NCBI GenBank assembly: GCA_934216155.1 | Contig: CAKQBK010000005.1 | Coordinates: 1-61,310, forward strand | Direction: 5' to 3' | DNA: 61,310 bases | DNA from: an uncultured Dialister sp. | Lineage (GTDB): Bacteria > Bacillota > Negativicutes > Veillonellales > Dialisteraceae | Part shown: positions 1-8,393 of the stretch, piece after piece | Position numbering within the stretch: position 1 is the stretch's first letter | How the letters are laid out: each line of letters starts with the position of its first letter | Position numbers and translations under genes: made by a program | Notes under the pieces: generated by a model | Seen by the model: only the letters and a program-made list of their open reading frames with translations | Told to the model about the DNA's origin: nothing | Databases searched by the model: none

Positions 1-543
1 GGTTGTTATTGTGCTAATTACTGCTTTCTAACAAGGAAATGACAGCGCTGGAGTAAAGGTTATTATTCTGCCTTGTGCTGTTTTCTCACATAGAAGTTAT
101 ACCGCTTAGTAAAAGGTTATATAGGGTTATGTTAAAGGGATTAGTAGCTAGGGATTAGGGATTGGGACGCTGGGTTCGCTTTTCGTACAATTGGAGAAGT
201 ATACCGCTGGTGCTGATTATGCCTCTCTGAGGCATTCTATCCCCGGCTTTGCCGCCCCTTCTCCAAGGGGGCACACGCTAGAGATGATTCCGCTATAGAA
301 ATGTTTCACGTAAAACATAAGCATTTAGTCCCGTATTGGATTGTCCTACAGCTAGCAAAATAGTCCGCTACTGCTTTGAGATTTCTCCACTTCTGTCCAA
401 CATAGTACTGGACTACACTGTATAGTCATTAAGCACTAATCCCATCGGTCGAAATGATGAGTACGGACAGCATAACAATTCCCCTAATCCCTAGGGCCTA
501 GTTACTAATCCCGCAGCACCACTTACCAGTCACCCAACTATAC
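1..543. other. Gene-free, repeat-rich left edge
   Basis: I see no credible gene here. The first 135 bases carry GGTTAT-type words of the kind found again near 49.2-50.1 kb. Bases 218-277 match the GC-rich element also present at 16622-16785. Bases 358-458 are a decayed copy of the element that ends in CGGTCGAAATGA (best copy 17506-17792). Stacked CCTAGGGCCTAG and CACCAGTCACC words fill the rest. Confidence 0.6.
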
Positions 544-592
544 AAAAAAGAACCCGGATAGAAAGATCTCCTTTCACTCAGGTTCTTTTTTT
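544..592 (-). terminator. Rho-independent terminator after thiE
   Basis: A-run and T-run flank an AAAAAAGAACC/GGTTCTTTTTT stem. On the minus strand it lies about 55 bases beyond the thiE stop and would end the Sel1-thiM-thiE transcript. Because both sides carry A/T runs, it could also act on plus-strand transcription. Confidence 0.8.
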
Positions 593-647
593 ATAATCAT
601 ATATATATTGCGGTGCTCCCAAATTTTATGCGCCGCCACCATCATTT

Positions 648-1307
648 CTAACTTCTCACTTCTAACTTCTCACTGCTTTTCAGTGTTTTTTCTATCAACA
701 TCTTTAATTCTCTTGCTGCTTTGTCTGGTTCTTTACTTGCCATGATGGCTGAAACGATGGCAAAGCCATCTATGGCACTGCCTTTAAAATCTGGAATAGT
801 TTTCTGATTGATGCCACCAATGGCCACTACGGGAATATGAACCTTCTTTTTTATTTCTTCCAATGTTTCCATGGTGGTAAAGTCCGCATCGGTTTTGGTC
901 GCCGTGGGATACATGGCCCCTACTCCCAGGTAATCTGCTCCATCAGCTTCTGCTTGCAAGGCTTCTTTTAAGTTAGCCGCCGATACGCCAAGTATTTTAT
1001 CCGGTCCAATCAATTTCCGTGCTATAGCTGCCGGCATATCACTTTGGCCTACATGGACACCATCGGCACCGCTGGCTAGCATCACGTCAATTCGATCATC
1101 AATAATCAGCGGCACATGATATTGGTCTGTGATTTTTTTCAAAGCCACAGCCCGTTCGTACAGGACACCGGTATCACCAGATTTCTCTCTTAGTTGCACC
1201 AGTGTTACGCCGCCTCGGATCGCTTTTTCTACTACACCTTCCAAAGTATCTCCCTGGGGCATTCTACGGTCAGTCACCAGGTACAGGGTATAATCAATCT
1301 TCTTCAT
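648..1307 (-). CDS. thiE: Thiamine-phosphate synthase
   Basis: ThiE joins HMP pyrophosphate to thiazole phosphate to make thiamine phosphate in the cytoplasm. The 219-residue TIM-barrel protein shows the family landmarks: QLREK at 38-42, the IIDDR...GVHVGQ segment at about 68-88, and [11 protein letters not shown] (variant of the usual GP.FPT.TK) near 127. I start at the Met 17 codons inside the longest frame because GGGGAG lies 7 bases upstream of it. This start overlaps the thiM stop by 14 bases, a sign of coupled translation. Oddity: the last ten residues are encoded by a CTTCTAACTTCTCAC word repeat, so the natural end of the gene seems to have been overwritten by an intergenic repeat arm. 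No TPP riboswitch is visible upstream. Confidence 0.95.
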   Translation of the reverse strand: MKKIDYTLYLVTDRRMPQGDTLEGVVEKAIRGGVTLVQLREKSGDTGVLYERAVALKKITDQYHVPLIIDDRIDVMLASGADGVHVGQSDMPAAIARKLIGPDKILGVSAANLKEALQAEADGADYLGVGAMYPTATKTDADFTTMETLEEIKKKVHIPVVAIGGINQKTIPDFKGSAIDGFAIVSAIMASKEPDKAARELKMLIEKTLKSSEKLEVRS

Positions 1308-2097
1308 AGCGCGCTCCCCGTTCCAATGTTTCGCCATCCATCTGTCCCAATTCGTCAATGATTCCCATATGGAAGTGCCCCAATCCCTGGTTTTTGTATT
1401 TTTCCCACGCCTTTTCTCCAGAAAGTCCCATGGTAATCATCGCTGCTGCAGCGGCTTCCCATGGATGTTCTGGATTGGCGCCGCAGAAAGCGCCAATGAT
1501 GGATGTGCACATACAACCGGATCCAGTGATGGCCGACATAGCAGGGCACCCATTTCTGACATAGATCACTTTTTCTCCATCGGTGATGATGTCCGTAGCT
1601 CCGCTGATTACTACAACTGCTTTCCATCGTTTCGCCAATTTCTTCGCTATCGGAACGGCTGCTTTTTCATCAGCTTCTCCCGCATCGACCCCTTTGGTGG
1701 ATACTGATTCACCACCTAAAGACAGAATTTCAGAAATATTTCCTCGCACCACTGTCATTTGGATGTTAGAAATAATTTCCTGGGCCATCTGATTTCTAAA
1801 AGGAGTGGCACCGCAACCGACGGGATCAAAAATAACCGGGATACCAAGGGCATTGGCTTTTCTTCCGGCCGCAATCATGGATTCCACTTTGGTTACATTT
1901 AGTGTACCAATATTTAAAACCAATGCTTTGGAAATAGAAACCATGTCTTCTACTTCATCAATGGCGTCAGCCATGACAGGAGAAGCACCGATGGCTAAGC
2001 ACCCATTGGCACAATCATTGACTGTCACATAATTGGTGATGTGATGCACCAGTGGATTTTCTTCTCTTACACGCTGGATATAGGAAGCTAATTTCAT
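1294..2097 (-). CDS. thiM: Hydroxyethylthiazole kinase
   Basis: ThiM phosphorylates 4-methyl-5-hydroxyethylthiazole salvaged from outside, giving the substrate of ThiE encoded just downstream. The 267-residue protein has the ribokinase-like signatures of the family: [13 protein letters not shown] near residue 37, VVRGN.SEI near 113, and the anion-hole TGSGC near 190. The start is set by AAGGAG eight bases before ATG 2097; six upstream codons in frame lack a ribosome site. It begins 20 bases after the Sel1 gene stop. The pair thiM-thiE without thiC or thiG suggests salvage, not de novo synthesis, at least from this locus. Confidence 0.95.
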   Translation of the reverse strand: MKLASYIQRVREENPLVHHITNYVTVNDCANGCLAIGASPVMADAIDEVEDMVSISKALVLNIGTLNVTKVESMIAAGRKANALGIPVIFDPVGCGATPFRNQMAQEIISNIQMTVVRGNISEILSLGGESVSTKGVDAGEADEKAAVPIAKKLAKRWKAVVVISGATDIITDGEKVIYVRNGCPAMSAITGSGCMCTSIIGAFCGANPEHPWEAAAAAMITMGLSGEKAWEKYKNQGLGHFHMGIIDELGQMDGETLERGARYEED

Positions 2098-2116
2098 GAT
2101 GGTTCTCCTTTGCAAA

Positions 2117-3631
2117 CTACAACGTTTCCTTTCGTTCCAATTGGTCAGCTTTCTTTAAATTCTGTTTCACCCCATAGCCTTCTCTGTAATAGGAAGCCAA
2201 GATGTGACAAAACCCATTGGCCCCTCTTTTCGCCAATTTTCGAGCATAGTATGCGGCTTTTCTTGGATTTTCCCCATGCAAAGCGCCAGCCCAGGTAGCA
2301 CTATTTCCTGAATAATAAAACCACAACAATACCAGAAGTTCTTCTGACTCATTGATTTCCATCAAATGGTTCGCCGCATTTAGGAAATCCTTGCCTTTCT
2401 TCCCAAAATCCTCTCCATGCTGCAAATACCAAATGGCGAGCAGTCGCCACATATTTTCATCATTGGTATCCTCTACCCCTTCGAGCAATACTTGTTCCAT
2501 ATTTTCCAAAAGAGTCACAAATTGCTTCCACAATTTCTTGTTCCGATGGTGAGGATCTTTATCCACTTTTCTAGCCAAAGGCTCCAGGTCATCCATGTAG
2601 GGCTTGATTTTTCCTTTATACCAATCAATCAAAGCACCGCGGCAATCCGCATCCCCAGCCTGGGTTCCTTTTTTCAAATAGTTTCTATAGGATGAAATAT
2701 CTCCCTCTCTCATAGCCATGTCTGCCAATTCCAGATAAGCAATGAAATAACCGTAATCAGCGGCTTTTTGAAATAAAGAAATCGCTTCTTCTTTTTCATT
2801 TCCGGAAAGCAAACATTTTTCTGCCAAATCAAAGGTTACGCGTCCTGCTTCATATTGTCCAGTAGCAGCACCACATTCTTGTGCTTTCAAGTACCAATGT
2901 ATCGCTTGGTCAGAATCCGTACGGACACCTTCCCCTTTTTCGTACATTCTAGCCAATTGCATGCAAGAAAATGATTCGCCTTTAGCAGCTGCCTGCTTAA
3001 ACAGTTTCACCGCTCGTTTTACATCTCTTTTGGTTCCATAGCCTTGCAGGAAATAGAGTGCTGACTGTTCCATACAGCCCCCATCCCCATGGAGTGCCCC
3101 CCGCAAGAACCACGACAAAGCAATGGCATCATTCCGGGTGGTTCCATTGTATTGAAATGTAGTGTGCTCGCTATATAAATAGCCAATCTGCATATAGGCC
3201 TGGTAAATACCACCTTGGATGGCTTCCTGGAACCAGGTCAAAGCAATGTCTCGAACTTCTTCGTATTGCAGCGCATCGCTCATCATGAGCAATCCTGCCT
3301 GGTAAGCCCCCATGGCAAGACCATTCCGAAAGGCTTCTCCGAAATAGCCAAAAGCCGCTTCCATATCTTTCTTCCGTCCCAAGCCTTTTTGGCACATTTG
3401 CCCCAAAGCCAGACAGCTTTCACTATGTCCGCGATCAGCCAAAATTTGAAATGCCTTTTCTGCTTTTGCATATTCCTTTTCTTTCAGAAAATGGTTGCCC
3501 ACTTGGTACAAACCTTGAGCGGCTCCATTTTTCCCTTGCATGACAGCTTGGCTTAGGTATTCCATCGCTTTATCATAATTTCTGATTTGCAAATAGGACT
3601 TGCCTAGCGTAATCAGTTCTGAAGTTGCCAT
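2117..3631 (-). CDS. Sel1-like repeat protein
   Basis: A 504-residue soluble protein built almost wholly of about 36-residue helical repeats with the Sel1/TPR pattern (A..LG..Y..G.G...D...A...F..A...G). Clear copies begin near residues 35, 70, 150, 190 and 225, and a last one near 470. Such solenoids are scaffolds for protein-protein contact; no catalytic motif or signal peptide is visible, so the partner is unknown. It is the first gene of an apparent operon with thiM and thiE (20-base gap). A link of a Sel1 scaffold to thiamine salvage is not something I know; the linkage may be only transcriptional. Confidence 0.8.
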   Translation of the reverse strand: MATSELITLGKSYLQIRNYDKAMEYLSQAVMQGKNGAAQGLYQVGNHFLKEKEYAKAEKAFQILADRGHSESCLALGQMCQKGLGRKKDMEAAFGYFGEAFRNGLAMGAYQAGLLMMSDALQYEEVRDIALTWFQEAIQGGIYQAYMQIGYLYSEHTTFQYNGTTRNDAIALSWFLRGALHGDGGCMEQSALYFLQGYGTKRDVKRAVKLFKQAAAKGESFSCMQLARMYEKGEGVRTDSDQAIHWYLKAQECGAATGQYEAGRVTFDLAEKCLLSGNEKEEAISLFQKAADYGYFIAYLELADMAMREGDISSYRNYLKKGTQAGDADCRGALIDWYKGKIKPYMDDLEPLARKVDKDPHHRNKKLWKQFVTLLENMEQVLLEGVEDTNDENMWRLLAIWYLQHGEDFGKKGKDFLNAANHLMEINESEELLVLLWFYYSGNSATWAGALHGENPRKAAYYARKLAKRGANGFCHILASYYREGYGVKQNLKKADQLERKETL

Positions 3632-3702
3632 TTCTTTGATTCTCCTATTATTTGGTGAACTGGTAGACTGGTGACTAGCCTACTCAATTTGATAGCAAAT
3701 AT

Positions 3703-3732
3703 ATATTATTTTTATTTTACCACGTTTGTCAC
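3703..3732 (-). promoter_or_regulatory. Possible promoter of Sel1-thiM-thiE
   Basis: On minus, GTGACA (3727-3732) and TAATAT (3703-3708) are 18 bases apart in an A/T-rich stretch about 70 bases before the Sel1 ATG. The -35 is one base from consensus. A short GACTGGTGACTAG word lies between it and the gene. Confidence 0.4.
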
Positions 3733-3785
3733 TATTTTATGCTTTTCCTTTCCATACTATCCTTTCCATACTATATAGAAAAATA

Positions 3786-3857
3786 AAAAACTGGTAGACC
3801 AGCAACTCATGAGGGGAAACAAATCCCCGTCACAAGTCACCAGTCTACCAGTCCACT
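3786..3857 (-). terminator. Word-repeat hairpin acting as terminator
   Basis: Minus strand: ACTGGTAGACTGGTGACT pairs (imperfectly) with the far arm ending GGTCTACCAGT, with a GGGG/CCCC apical stem and a T-rich tail (TTTTTTATTTTT). It sits just after the thioredoxin stop. It shows that the ACCAGTC word hairpins can double as intrinsic terminators. Confidence 0.6.
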
Positions 3858-3867
3858 TTCATTATGA

Positions 3868-4182
3868 TTATTTATTTTTCTCCACAAAGGCTTTCAATTC
3901 TGGATACCCCACATTGCCATAGCCGATGATGCTATCTACCGGTTTTCCTTCTTTGAAATAGATCAGATCCGGAATGGTTTCCACTTCGTAACGCTGAGCC
4001 AATTCTTCATCCTCATCGATGTTAATTCCATACACCGGAATATCAATTTCATCGGATAATTTTTCAATCATGGGACGAAGGCGACGGCAATACCCGCACC
4101 AGGGAGCACTGAATCCCACAATCATATCCCCTTTGGCTAATGCTTTGTCAAAATTTTCTGTGCCAGTTATCATCTGAATCAT
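3868..4182 (-). CDS. Thioredoxin-family protein
   Basis: A 104-residue single-domain thioredoxin fold that would carry out cytoplasmic thiol-disulfide exchange. The redox site is W-C-G-Y-C at residues 28-32, a variant of the WCGPC of classical thioredoxin. The cis-proline loop is TIPD near residue 72. No signal peptide is present. AAAGGAGG nine bases before ATG fixes the start. It stands alone between two repeat tracts and is probably its own transcription unit. The Tyr instead of Pro in the CxxC dipeptide would shift its redox potential compared with TrxA, so it may be a secondary thioredoxin and not the main one. Confidence 0.88.
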   Translation of the reverse strand: MIQMITGTENFDKALAKGDMIVGFSAPWCGYCRRLRPMIEKLSDEIDIPVYGINIDEDEELAQRYEVETIPDLIYFKEGKPVDSIIGYGNVGYPELKAFVEKNK

Positions 4183-4200
4183 AGTAAAACCTCCTTTAGC

Positions 4201-4426
4201 AATACTTTTAATTTAAGCGAAATAAGCGATGATTCCATCTAATATAAAGGTTTCTCAAGTTGCTGAGGATTCTCAAGTTTCTCAGGTTTCTCGAATATGT
4301 TGATATCGCTAGCGTCTACAGGTATATTCGGAGAGCATGAGCCACTGGATAATCCTTAGTAACCTATAACTACAAGCGAATCTATGCTTACCTCAAATTC
4401 TTGAATTAACAACATTGACTCACAAA
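4201..4426. repeat. Decayed 230-bp nested inverted repeat (AAGTTAAG/GAGAAACC family)
   Basis: Outer arms resemble ATTTAAGCGAAATAAGCGATGATTCC and its complement-like partner near 4380-4426. Inside are GGTTTCTCAAGTTGC words around a core containing GATATCGCTAGCG. Best copies are at 23110-23338, 23561-23788 and 46106-46334. Confidence 0.6.
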
Positions 4427-4643
4427 AAATAAGTTAACAGTTAGCAGAAGAGCCTTTTCATTCAATCAGTTGTAAATCGATAATTTTCTATTCATATTGT
4501 ATCAATCATATCGATTTTTGTCAATAAGAAGAGATATGAATTTTATATTTTCTAATCCCTAGGGCCTAGCTACTCATCCCTAGCTACCAGTCACCAGTCT
4601 ACCAGTCACCAGTCTACCAGTCACCTATCAGCGCAATAAAAAA

Positions 4644-4826
4644 GACTGCGATAAGGAAACACTGATTTAATCATGGTTTGAAATTATTCTTGAATTTTTA
4701 TTCAAAGTGAGGAAAGGAAATCCGCGAATAGCGAGCTATTTAAGGATTTCCTTGACGATGCTTTGGATAAAAATTCATATAATTTCAAACTCTTTGATTA
4801 AATCAGCGTTTCCCTGGATCGCAGTC
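4644..4826. repeat. 183-bp imperfect palindrome beside tmRNA
   Basis: GACTGCGAT, GGAAAC, TGATTTAATCA, TTGAAATTA, GAATTTTTAT and AAGGAAATCC on the left recur in inverse order and complement on the right, ending ATCGCAGTC. The unpaired centre is only about 20 bases. It begins 9 bases past the tmRNA 3' end. Confidence 0.7.
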
Positions 4827-4834
4827 TGCTATTT

Positions 4835-5180
4835 TGGTGGAGATGAGGGGAGTCGAACCCCTGTCCAAAAAGCCTGTCACATAAACTTCTCCGAGTGCAG
4901 TTCACTGTTTTGAGATTTAAGCAAAGTACCGTACAGGAACAAACTACCTTTGCCGAGCCCAGAATTGGTTTCCCGCGGAAGTCCCAGACATCCTTCTTTG
5001 GTATCCTATTGGTTGATGTCAGCCTGCGGTCATAGGAAAACTGCAGGGGACATTAGCAGATTAGGCTGCTAAAGCAAAATCACGTTTTGCGTTTAAGTTT
5101 GTCCACCGTTTAGCGGGGTAGATGGAATCCCGACTCGCTATTCATGCCCCAGAATCTCCTGTCGAAACCGGTACATCCCC
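4835..5180 (-). ncRNA. ssrA: Transfer-messenger RNA
   Basis: The tRNA-like ends are clear on minus. The 5' end GGGGATG pairs with CATCTCC followed by an encoded ACCA at 4835-4838. The T arm is GGGGTTCGACTCCCC, and the 5' domain carries the GGTTTCGACAGG segment typical of tmRNA. Length 346 nt is usual. The tag frame ends at TAA 5061-5063 and reads NLNAKRDFALAA at its C-terminal end; the ALAA end is the degron expected for ClpXP. Counting back in frame, the codon before Asn is ACA (5100-5102), so the resume codon is probably ACA, giving AT-NLNAKRDFALAA. It rescues stalled ribosomes with SmpB. Confidence 0.95.
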
Positions 5181-5196
5181 ATATGGAGTCAGCTTT

Positions 5197-5225
5197 ATTG
5201 TATGCGATGTGGGGAAATTTGTCAA
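5197..5225 (-). promoter_or_regulatory. Promoter of ssrA
   Basis: TTGACA (5220-5225) and TACAAT (5197-5202) are 17 bases apart on minus, and the -10 box is 16 bases before the mature tmRNA 5' end. A short leader removed by RNase P is expected. Confidence 0.85.
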
Positions 5226-5336
5226 AAGAAATATGGTTGAGATATGCTGGAAAGAAGAACAATTCATGAAGAACATACTCATATAGGTTATTATTCTACT
5301 AATTCCTATATCAAACATAATGATACATGCCACCAT

Positions 5337-5417
5337 CATCAAGGTTATAAAAGGTTATGAAAAGGTTATGAGATTATCGGAATCCCATAACCTTTTCATA
5401 ACCTTCTTAACCTTGAC
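5337..5417. repeat. GGTTATAAAAGG word hairpin
   Basis: AAGGTTATAAAAGGTTATG words on the left pair with CATAACCTTTTCATAACC on the right around GATTATCGGAATC. Relatives lie at 16409-16472, 44590-44655 and 49196-50090. Confidence 0.75.
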
Positions 5418-5538
5418 TTATAACGTATCATGAAATGTTAGAAAAAAGAATTCTGCAGAATAATAACCTTAATATATGCGATATATGCGGCGCTTCCAAA
5501 TTTTGTGCGCCGCCACCACCATTCCTCATTTCTAATTC

Positions 5539-6492
5539 CTAATTTCTCATTATACTTTCAAAAGCTGGTCTTCCTCCCATGGATTCTGCGGTTTTCACCG
5601 CATCCAGCACGGCCAATCGGATGGCTTCTTCTGCTAGGTATCCTACGGTATCAATCGGTGCTTCGACTTCGCCGGATGCCATGGTAAAAACTGTATCTCC
5701 ATCCATAGACGTATGTACTGGCCGGATGGAACGGGCAAATCCATCGTGGGCCATGCCACTCACGGCTTTACATTCTGCTTTTGTCAAAATCGCATTGGTG
5801 ACCACACATCCAATCGATGTATTTCCACCCATGACACGTTTGAATCCATGAAGCATCAAATCATGAGAGGAAACAATGGTCTTTTCATCATCTGCCAAAG
5901 CACCGGCCAGGACCTGATCGCCTTCATAAATTTCGCCACACGCATTGACTGCCATATACGCACCTACGTAAAGGCCACTATCCAAATGGAATTCCGCATA
6001 GCCGGCACCACTTTTCATAGCATGGTCTCCGCCGGTCAGTTTTCCTACCGTAGCCCCTGTGCCCGCGCCATAGCATCCCACCGGAAATACAGGTCCTGCA
6101 GCTTTGGCCGCTTCATAGCCCATTTGCATGGTCGGATGGGCCGTATGACTTCCAATCAGTAAGTCAAAAAGAACTGCCTGGCACACAATAGGCACGCAAG
6201 CCGGTCCCACAAAGAAACCTCTTTTTTGTTCCGCCAAGTACTTCATGACACCACTGGATGCTTCCAATCCAAAAGCGGATCCGCCGGAAAGGACCACTGC
6301 GTGAATTTTCTGCACTGTCTTTTCTGGGTTGAGCAAATCCGTTTCCCTTGTCCCCGGCGCACAGCCGCGAACATCCACGCCAGCGGTGGCCCCTTCCTTC
6401 GGTGCCAAGATAACCGTAACCCCAGTGAGTCCTTCTCTATCCTCCGCCGTCCCAATTTGAAAACCAGGAACATGAATCTTTCTCATAAACAT
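5539..6492 (-). CDS. P1-family (S58, DmpA-like) peptidase
   Basis: A 317-residue member of the DmpA/NylC/BapA fold, Ntn-type hydrolases that cut themselves into two chains and then act as aminopeptidases or amidases on small peptides or amides. The self-cleavage and nucleophile segment is G-G-N-T-S-I-G near residues 222-228, with Thr225 the likely new N-terminal nucleophile. The oxyanion-loop segment LSGGSAFGLEA at 68-78 is also typical. AAAGGTGA supports ATG 6492. The stop codon falls in a word repeat (last residues IMRN read from it). Stand-alone gene; the substrate cannot be inferred from the context. Confidence 0.88.
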   Translation of the reverse strand: MFMRKIHVPGFQIGTAEDREGLTGVTVILAPKEGATAGVDVRGCAPGTRETDLLNPEKTVQKIHAVVLSGGSAFGLEASSGVMKYLAEQKRGFFVGPACVPIVCQAVLFDLLIGSHTAHPTMQMGYEAAKAAGPVFPVGCYGAGTGATVGKLTGGDHAMKSGAGYAEFHLDSGLYVGAYMAVNACGEIYEGDQVLAGALADDEKTIVSSHDLMLHGFKRVMGGNTSIGCVVTNAILTKAECKAVSGMAHDGFARSIRPVHTSMDGDTVFTMASGEVEAPIDTVGYLAEEAIRLAVLDAVKTAESMGGRPAFESIMRN

Positions 6493-6526
6493 GATGAGTC
6501 ACCTTTCTTGAATACGGTAACATCAA

Positions 6527-6690
6527 ATGAGAAGTTAGGAATGAGAAATTAGGAATGTCGAAAGGGGCGCTCAATTCATAAAGCGACGCCATCCCCTCTT
6601 CTTAATTATAAAAGCTTTGCGGCGCTTCTAAATTTTATGCGCCGCCACCACCACTCCTCACGCCTAATTCCTAACTCCTCACTGCTTTTA
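6527..6690. repeat. Complete GGCGC/AAATTT element with word arms
   Basis: Left arm: GAGAAGTTAGGAATGAGAAA words, then GGGGCGC...CATAAAGCG. Right half: GCGGCGCTTC, AAATTTTATGC, GCCGCC, then CTCCTCACGCCTAATTCC words ending next to the rluD stop. A right half alone also occupies 5487-5560. Confidence 0.75.
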
Positions 6691-7614
6691 TAACTCGCCC
6701 TTTCTTGCCATCTGTAAGCAAAGGGCCAAGTCATCTGGCACCGGTGCTTCAAAATGCATCGCTTCTCCGGTTACCGGATGGTGCAAGTCCAAGGTCCAGG
6801 AATGGAGTGCCTGCCCTTCGATGGGGAAATGGTCCTTTTTCCATCCATAAAGCGGATCATTCACTACGGGATGACGGATATGGGCCATGTGGACACGAAT
6901 CTGGTGGGTTCGTCCGGTTTCCAATTTACATTCAATCCACGAATAGTGGGGCATAAATTCCAATACTTTGAAATGAGTCACTGCCGGTTTTCCTGTCTTG
7001 GGCTGTACAACCCATTTCATCCGGTCTTTCGTACTTCTTCCCAAAGGGAAACGAACCACGCCGGTATTTCCTTCCATTTGCCCATGTACCAGAGCCACAT
7101 AATGACGCTGTGCTTCATGGGTGGCAATTTCTTCTTTCAGCACAGGAAACGCACGGGCGGACTTGGCCACCACCATCACACCAGACGTATCTTTGTCAAG
7201 CCGATGGACAATGCCGGGACGAATCGGATCTTCACATGCGTTAAACAAAGAATCCCCGCAATGGAAAAGCAGAGCATTGACCAAAGTACCATCCGGATTT
7301 CCAGAGCCAGGATGAACCACCATACCTCTGGCTTTATTGATCACCAGCATATCCTCGTCTTCATAGAGAATGTCTAAAGGCAAATCCTGCGGAATGAGAG
7401 ACAATTCTTTCTTTTCTTCCCAAGAAAAAGAAATTGCATCCCCTACCTGCACATGATAATTGGGGCGCACCATTTTATCAGGAAGCAAAATGGCTTTCCC
7501 TTCTTTAATCCATTTCTGTACTTCCGAACGGGTCAGACCAGAAGCATCTTTCAAAAACTGGTCCAAGCGCTGCCCAGACTCTTTTTCTCCTACGGTATAG
7601 GTTACTTCACTCAT
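6688..7614 (-). CDS. rluD: RluA-family 23S rRNA pseudouridine synthase (RluD-like)
   Basis: This 308-residue enzyme isomerises uridines to pseudouridine in 23S rRNA. It has an N-terminal S4 RNA-binding domain (about residues 12-75, containing RLDQFL and VQKWIKEG) followed by the catalytic domain with the signature HRLDKDTSG near 137, where the Asp is the catalytic residue, and the later RTHQIRVHM segment. Length and S4 domain fit RluD better than RluA or RluC, but specificity for U1911/1915/1917 is inferred. It overlaps lspA by four bases (ATGA), the common lspA-rluD order in Firmicutes. Confidence 0.93.
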   Translation of the reverse strand: MSEVTYTVGEKESGQRLDQFLKDASGLTRSEVQKWIKEGKAILLPDKMVRPNYHVQVGDAISFSWEEKKELSLIPQDLPLDILYEDEDMLVINKARGMVVHPGSGNPDGTLVNALLFHCGDSLFNACEDPIRPGIVHRLDKDTSGVMVVAKSARAFPVLKEEIATHEAQRHYVALVHGQMEGNTGVVRFPLGRSTKDRMKWVVQPKTGKPAVTHFKVLEFMPHYSWIECKLETGRTHQIRVHMAHIRHPVVNDPLYGWKKDHFPIEGQALHSWTLDLHHPVTGEAMHFEAPVPDDLALCLQMARKGEL

Positions 7615-8045
7615 GAATCATGTCTCCAAAAATAAAATACAATCAGTGCCACGCCGACACAAATAAAAATATCTGCCACATTGAAAATCGGCCAAATGCG
7701 GAAATCAAAGAAATCTATCACGCCACTGAGACGAACCCGGTCAATGGCATTTCCTAAAGCGCCCCCAAGAAGCATGCCAATGGCCGCCGGAAAATAAACC
7801 GGTTCTTTGGGAATCCGTTTCCGAAAAGCAAAAAAGGCACCAAAAAGAATGAGTACAATCAATAAGAAAAACCACCGCTGGTAAGCCAAAATGCCAAAAG
7901 CCGCCCCAGGGTTCAAAATATAAGTCAAATGAAATACATTCGGAATCAGTGGAATCGATTCGCCCCACTCCATATGGGACACCACAATCCATTTCACCAA
8001 CTGATCCAAAACGGTTACTATACAAGCAATACCTAACGTCAGCAT
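7611..8045 (-). CDS. lspA: Lipoprotein signal peptidase
   Basis: LspA removes signal peptides from prolipoproteins in the inner membrane. The protein has 144 residues, four hydrophobic segments (about 4-22, 55-74, 84-101, 120-140) and the family boxes: NPGAAFG at 45-51, GN.IDRVRL..VIDF at 98-112, and FNVAD at 121-125. The catalytic aspartates are D111 and D125. AAGGAGGA before ATG 8045 sets the start. The downstream rluD start overlaps its stop, so the two are translationally coupled. Confidence 0.96.
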   Translation of the reverse strand: MLTLGIACIVTVLDQLVKWIVVSHMEWGESIPLIPNVFHLTYILNPGAAFGILAYQRWFFLLIVLILFGAFFAFRKRIPKEPVYFPAAIGMLLGGALGNAIDRVRLSGVIDFFDFRIWPIFNVADIFICVGVALIVFYFWRHDS

Positions 8046-8066
8046 ATATTCCTCCTTTTCTAAGTT

Positions 8067-8075
8067 ATTATATCA
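8067..8075 (-). promoter_or_regulatory. Extended -10 promoter of lspA-rluD
   Basis: Minus reads TATGATATAATA: a perfect TATAAT (8067-8072) preceded by TG at the extended position. No good -35 is visible, as expected for this class. The same TATGATATAAT stands before fhs and speD. Confidence 0.55.
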
Positions 8076-8114
8076 TATGTATGAATGTTGCATTTACATT
8101 TTCATTTCCTCGTG

Positions 8115-8178
8115 GACTAGTGACTGGTGACTCGTGACTTGGTGTACCTCATCCTAGTCACGAGTCACCAGTCACTAG
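8115..8178. repeat. Perfect GTGACTG-word hairpin
   Basis: CTAGTGACTGGTGACTCGTGACT and its exact complement (23 bp) flank a 16-base loop. The stem itself is made of GTGACT words repeated three times. Confidence 0.85.
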
Positions 8179-8393
8179 CCTCCAAAATACAATGTTCCGA
8201 AATCAAAGATTCATTCTACTATATTGATGGAAGGGGAAAAAGAAATCCTTCCGGAATGTTCACTTCCATTTCAAAATGGCAGGAGTACTCACCTTAAGGA
8301 CTGCGATTGGGAAATGGAGAGGAATAGAAATTTAGGATTTCTGATTTCCTTCCCAGCTAAGAAGCGGGCCCGCCAATAAGCTGAAAATGATAT

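Noticed and set aside
2098..2116. TPP riboswitch controlling thiM
   Set aside because: Only 19 bases separate the genes, and neither this gap nor the Sel1 upstream region contains a CTGAGA or ACCTGATCTGG-like core.
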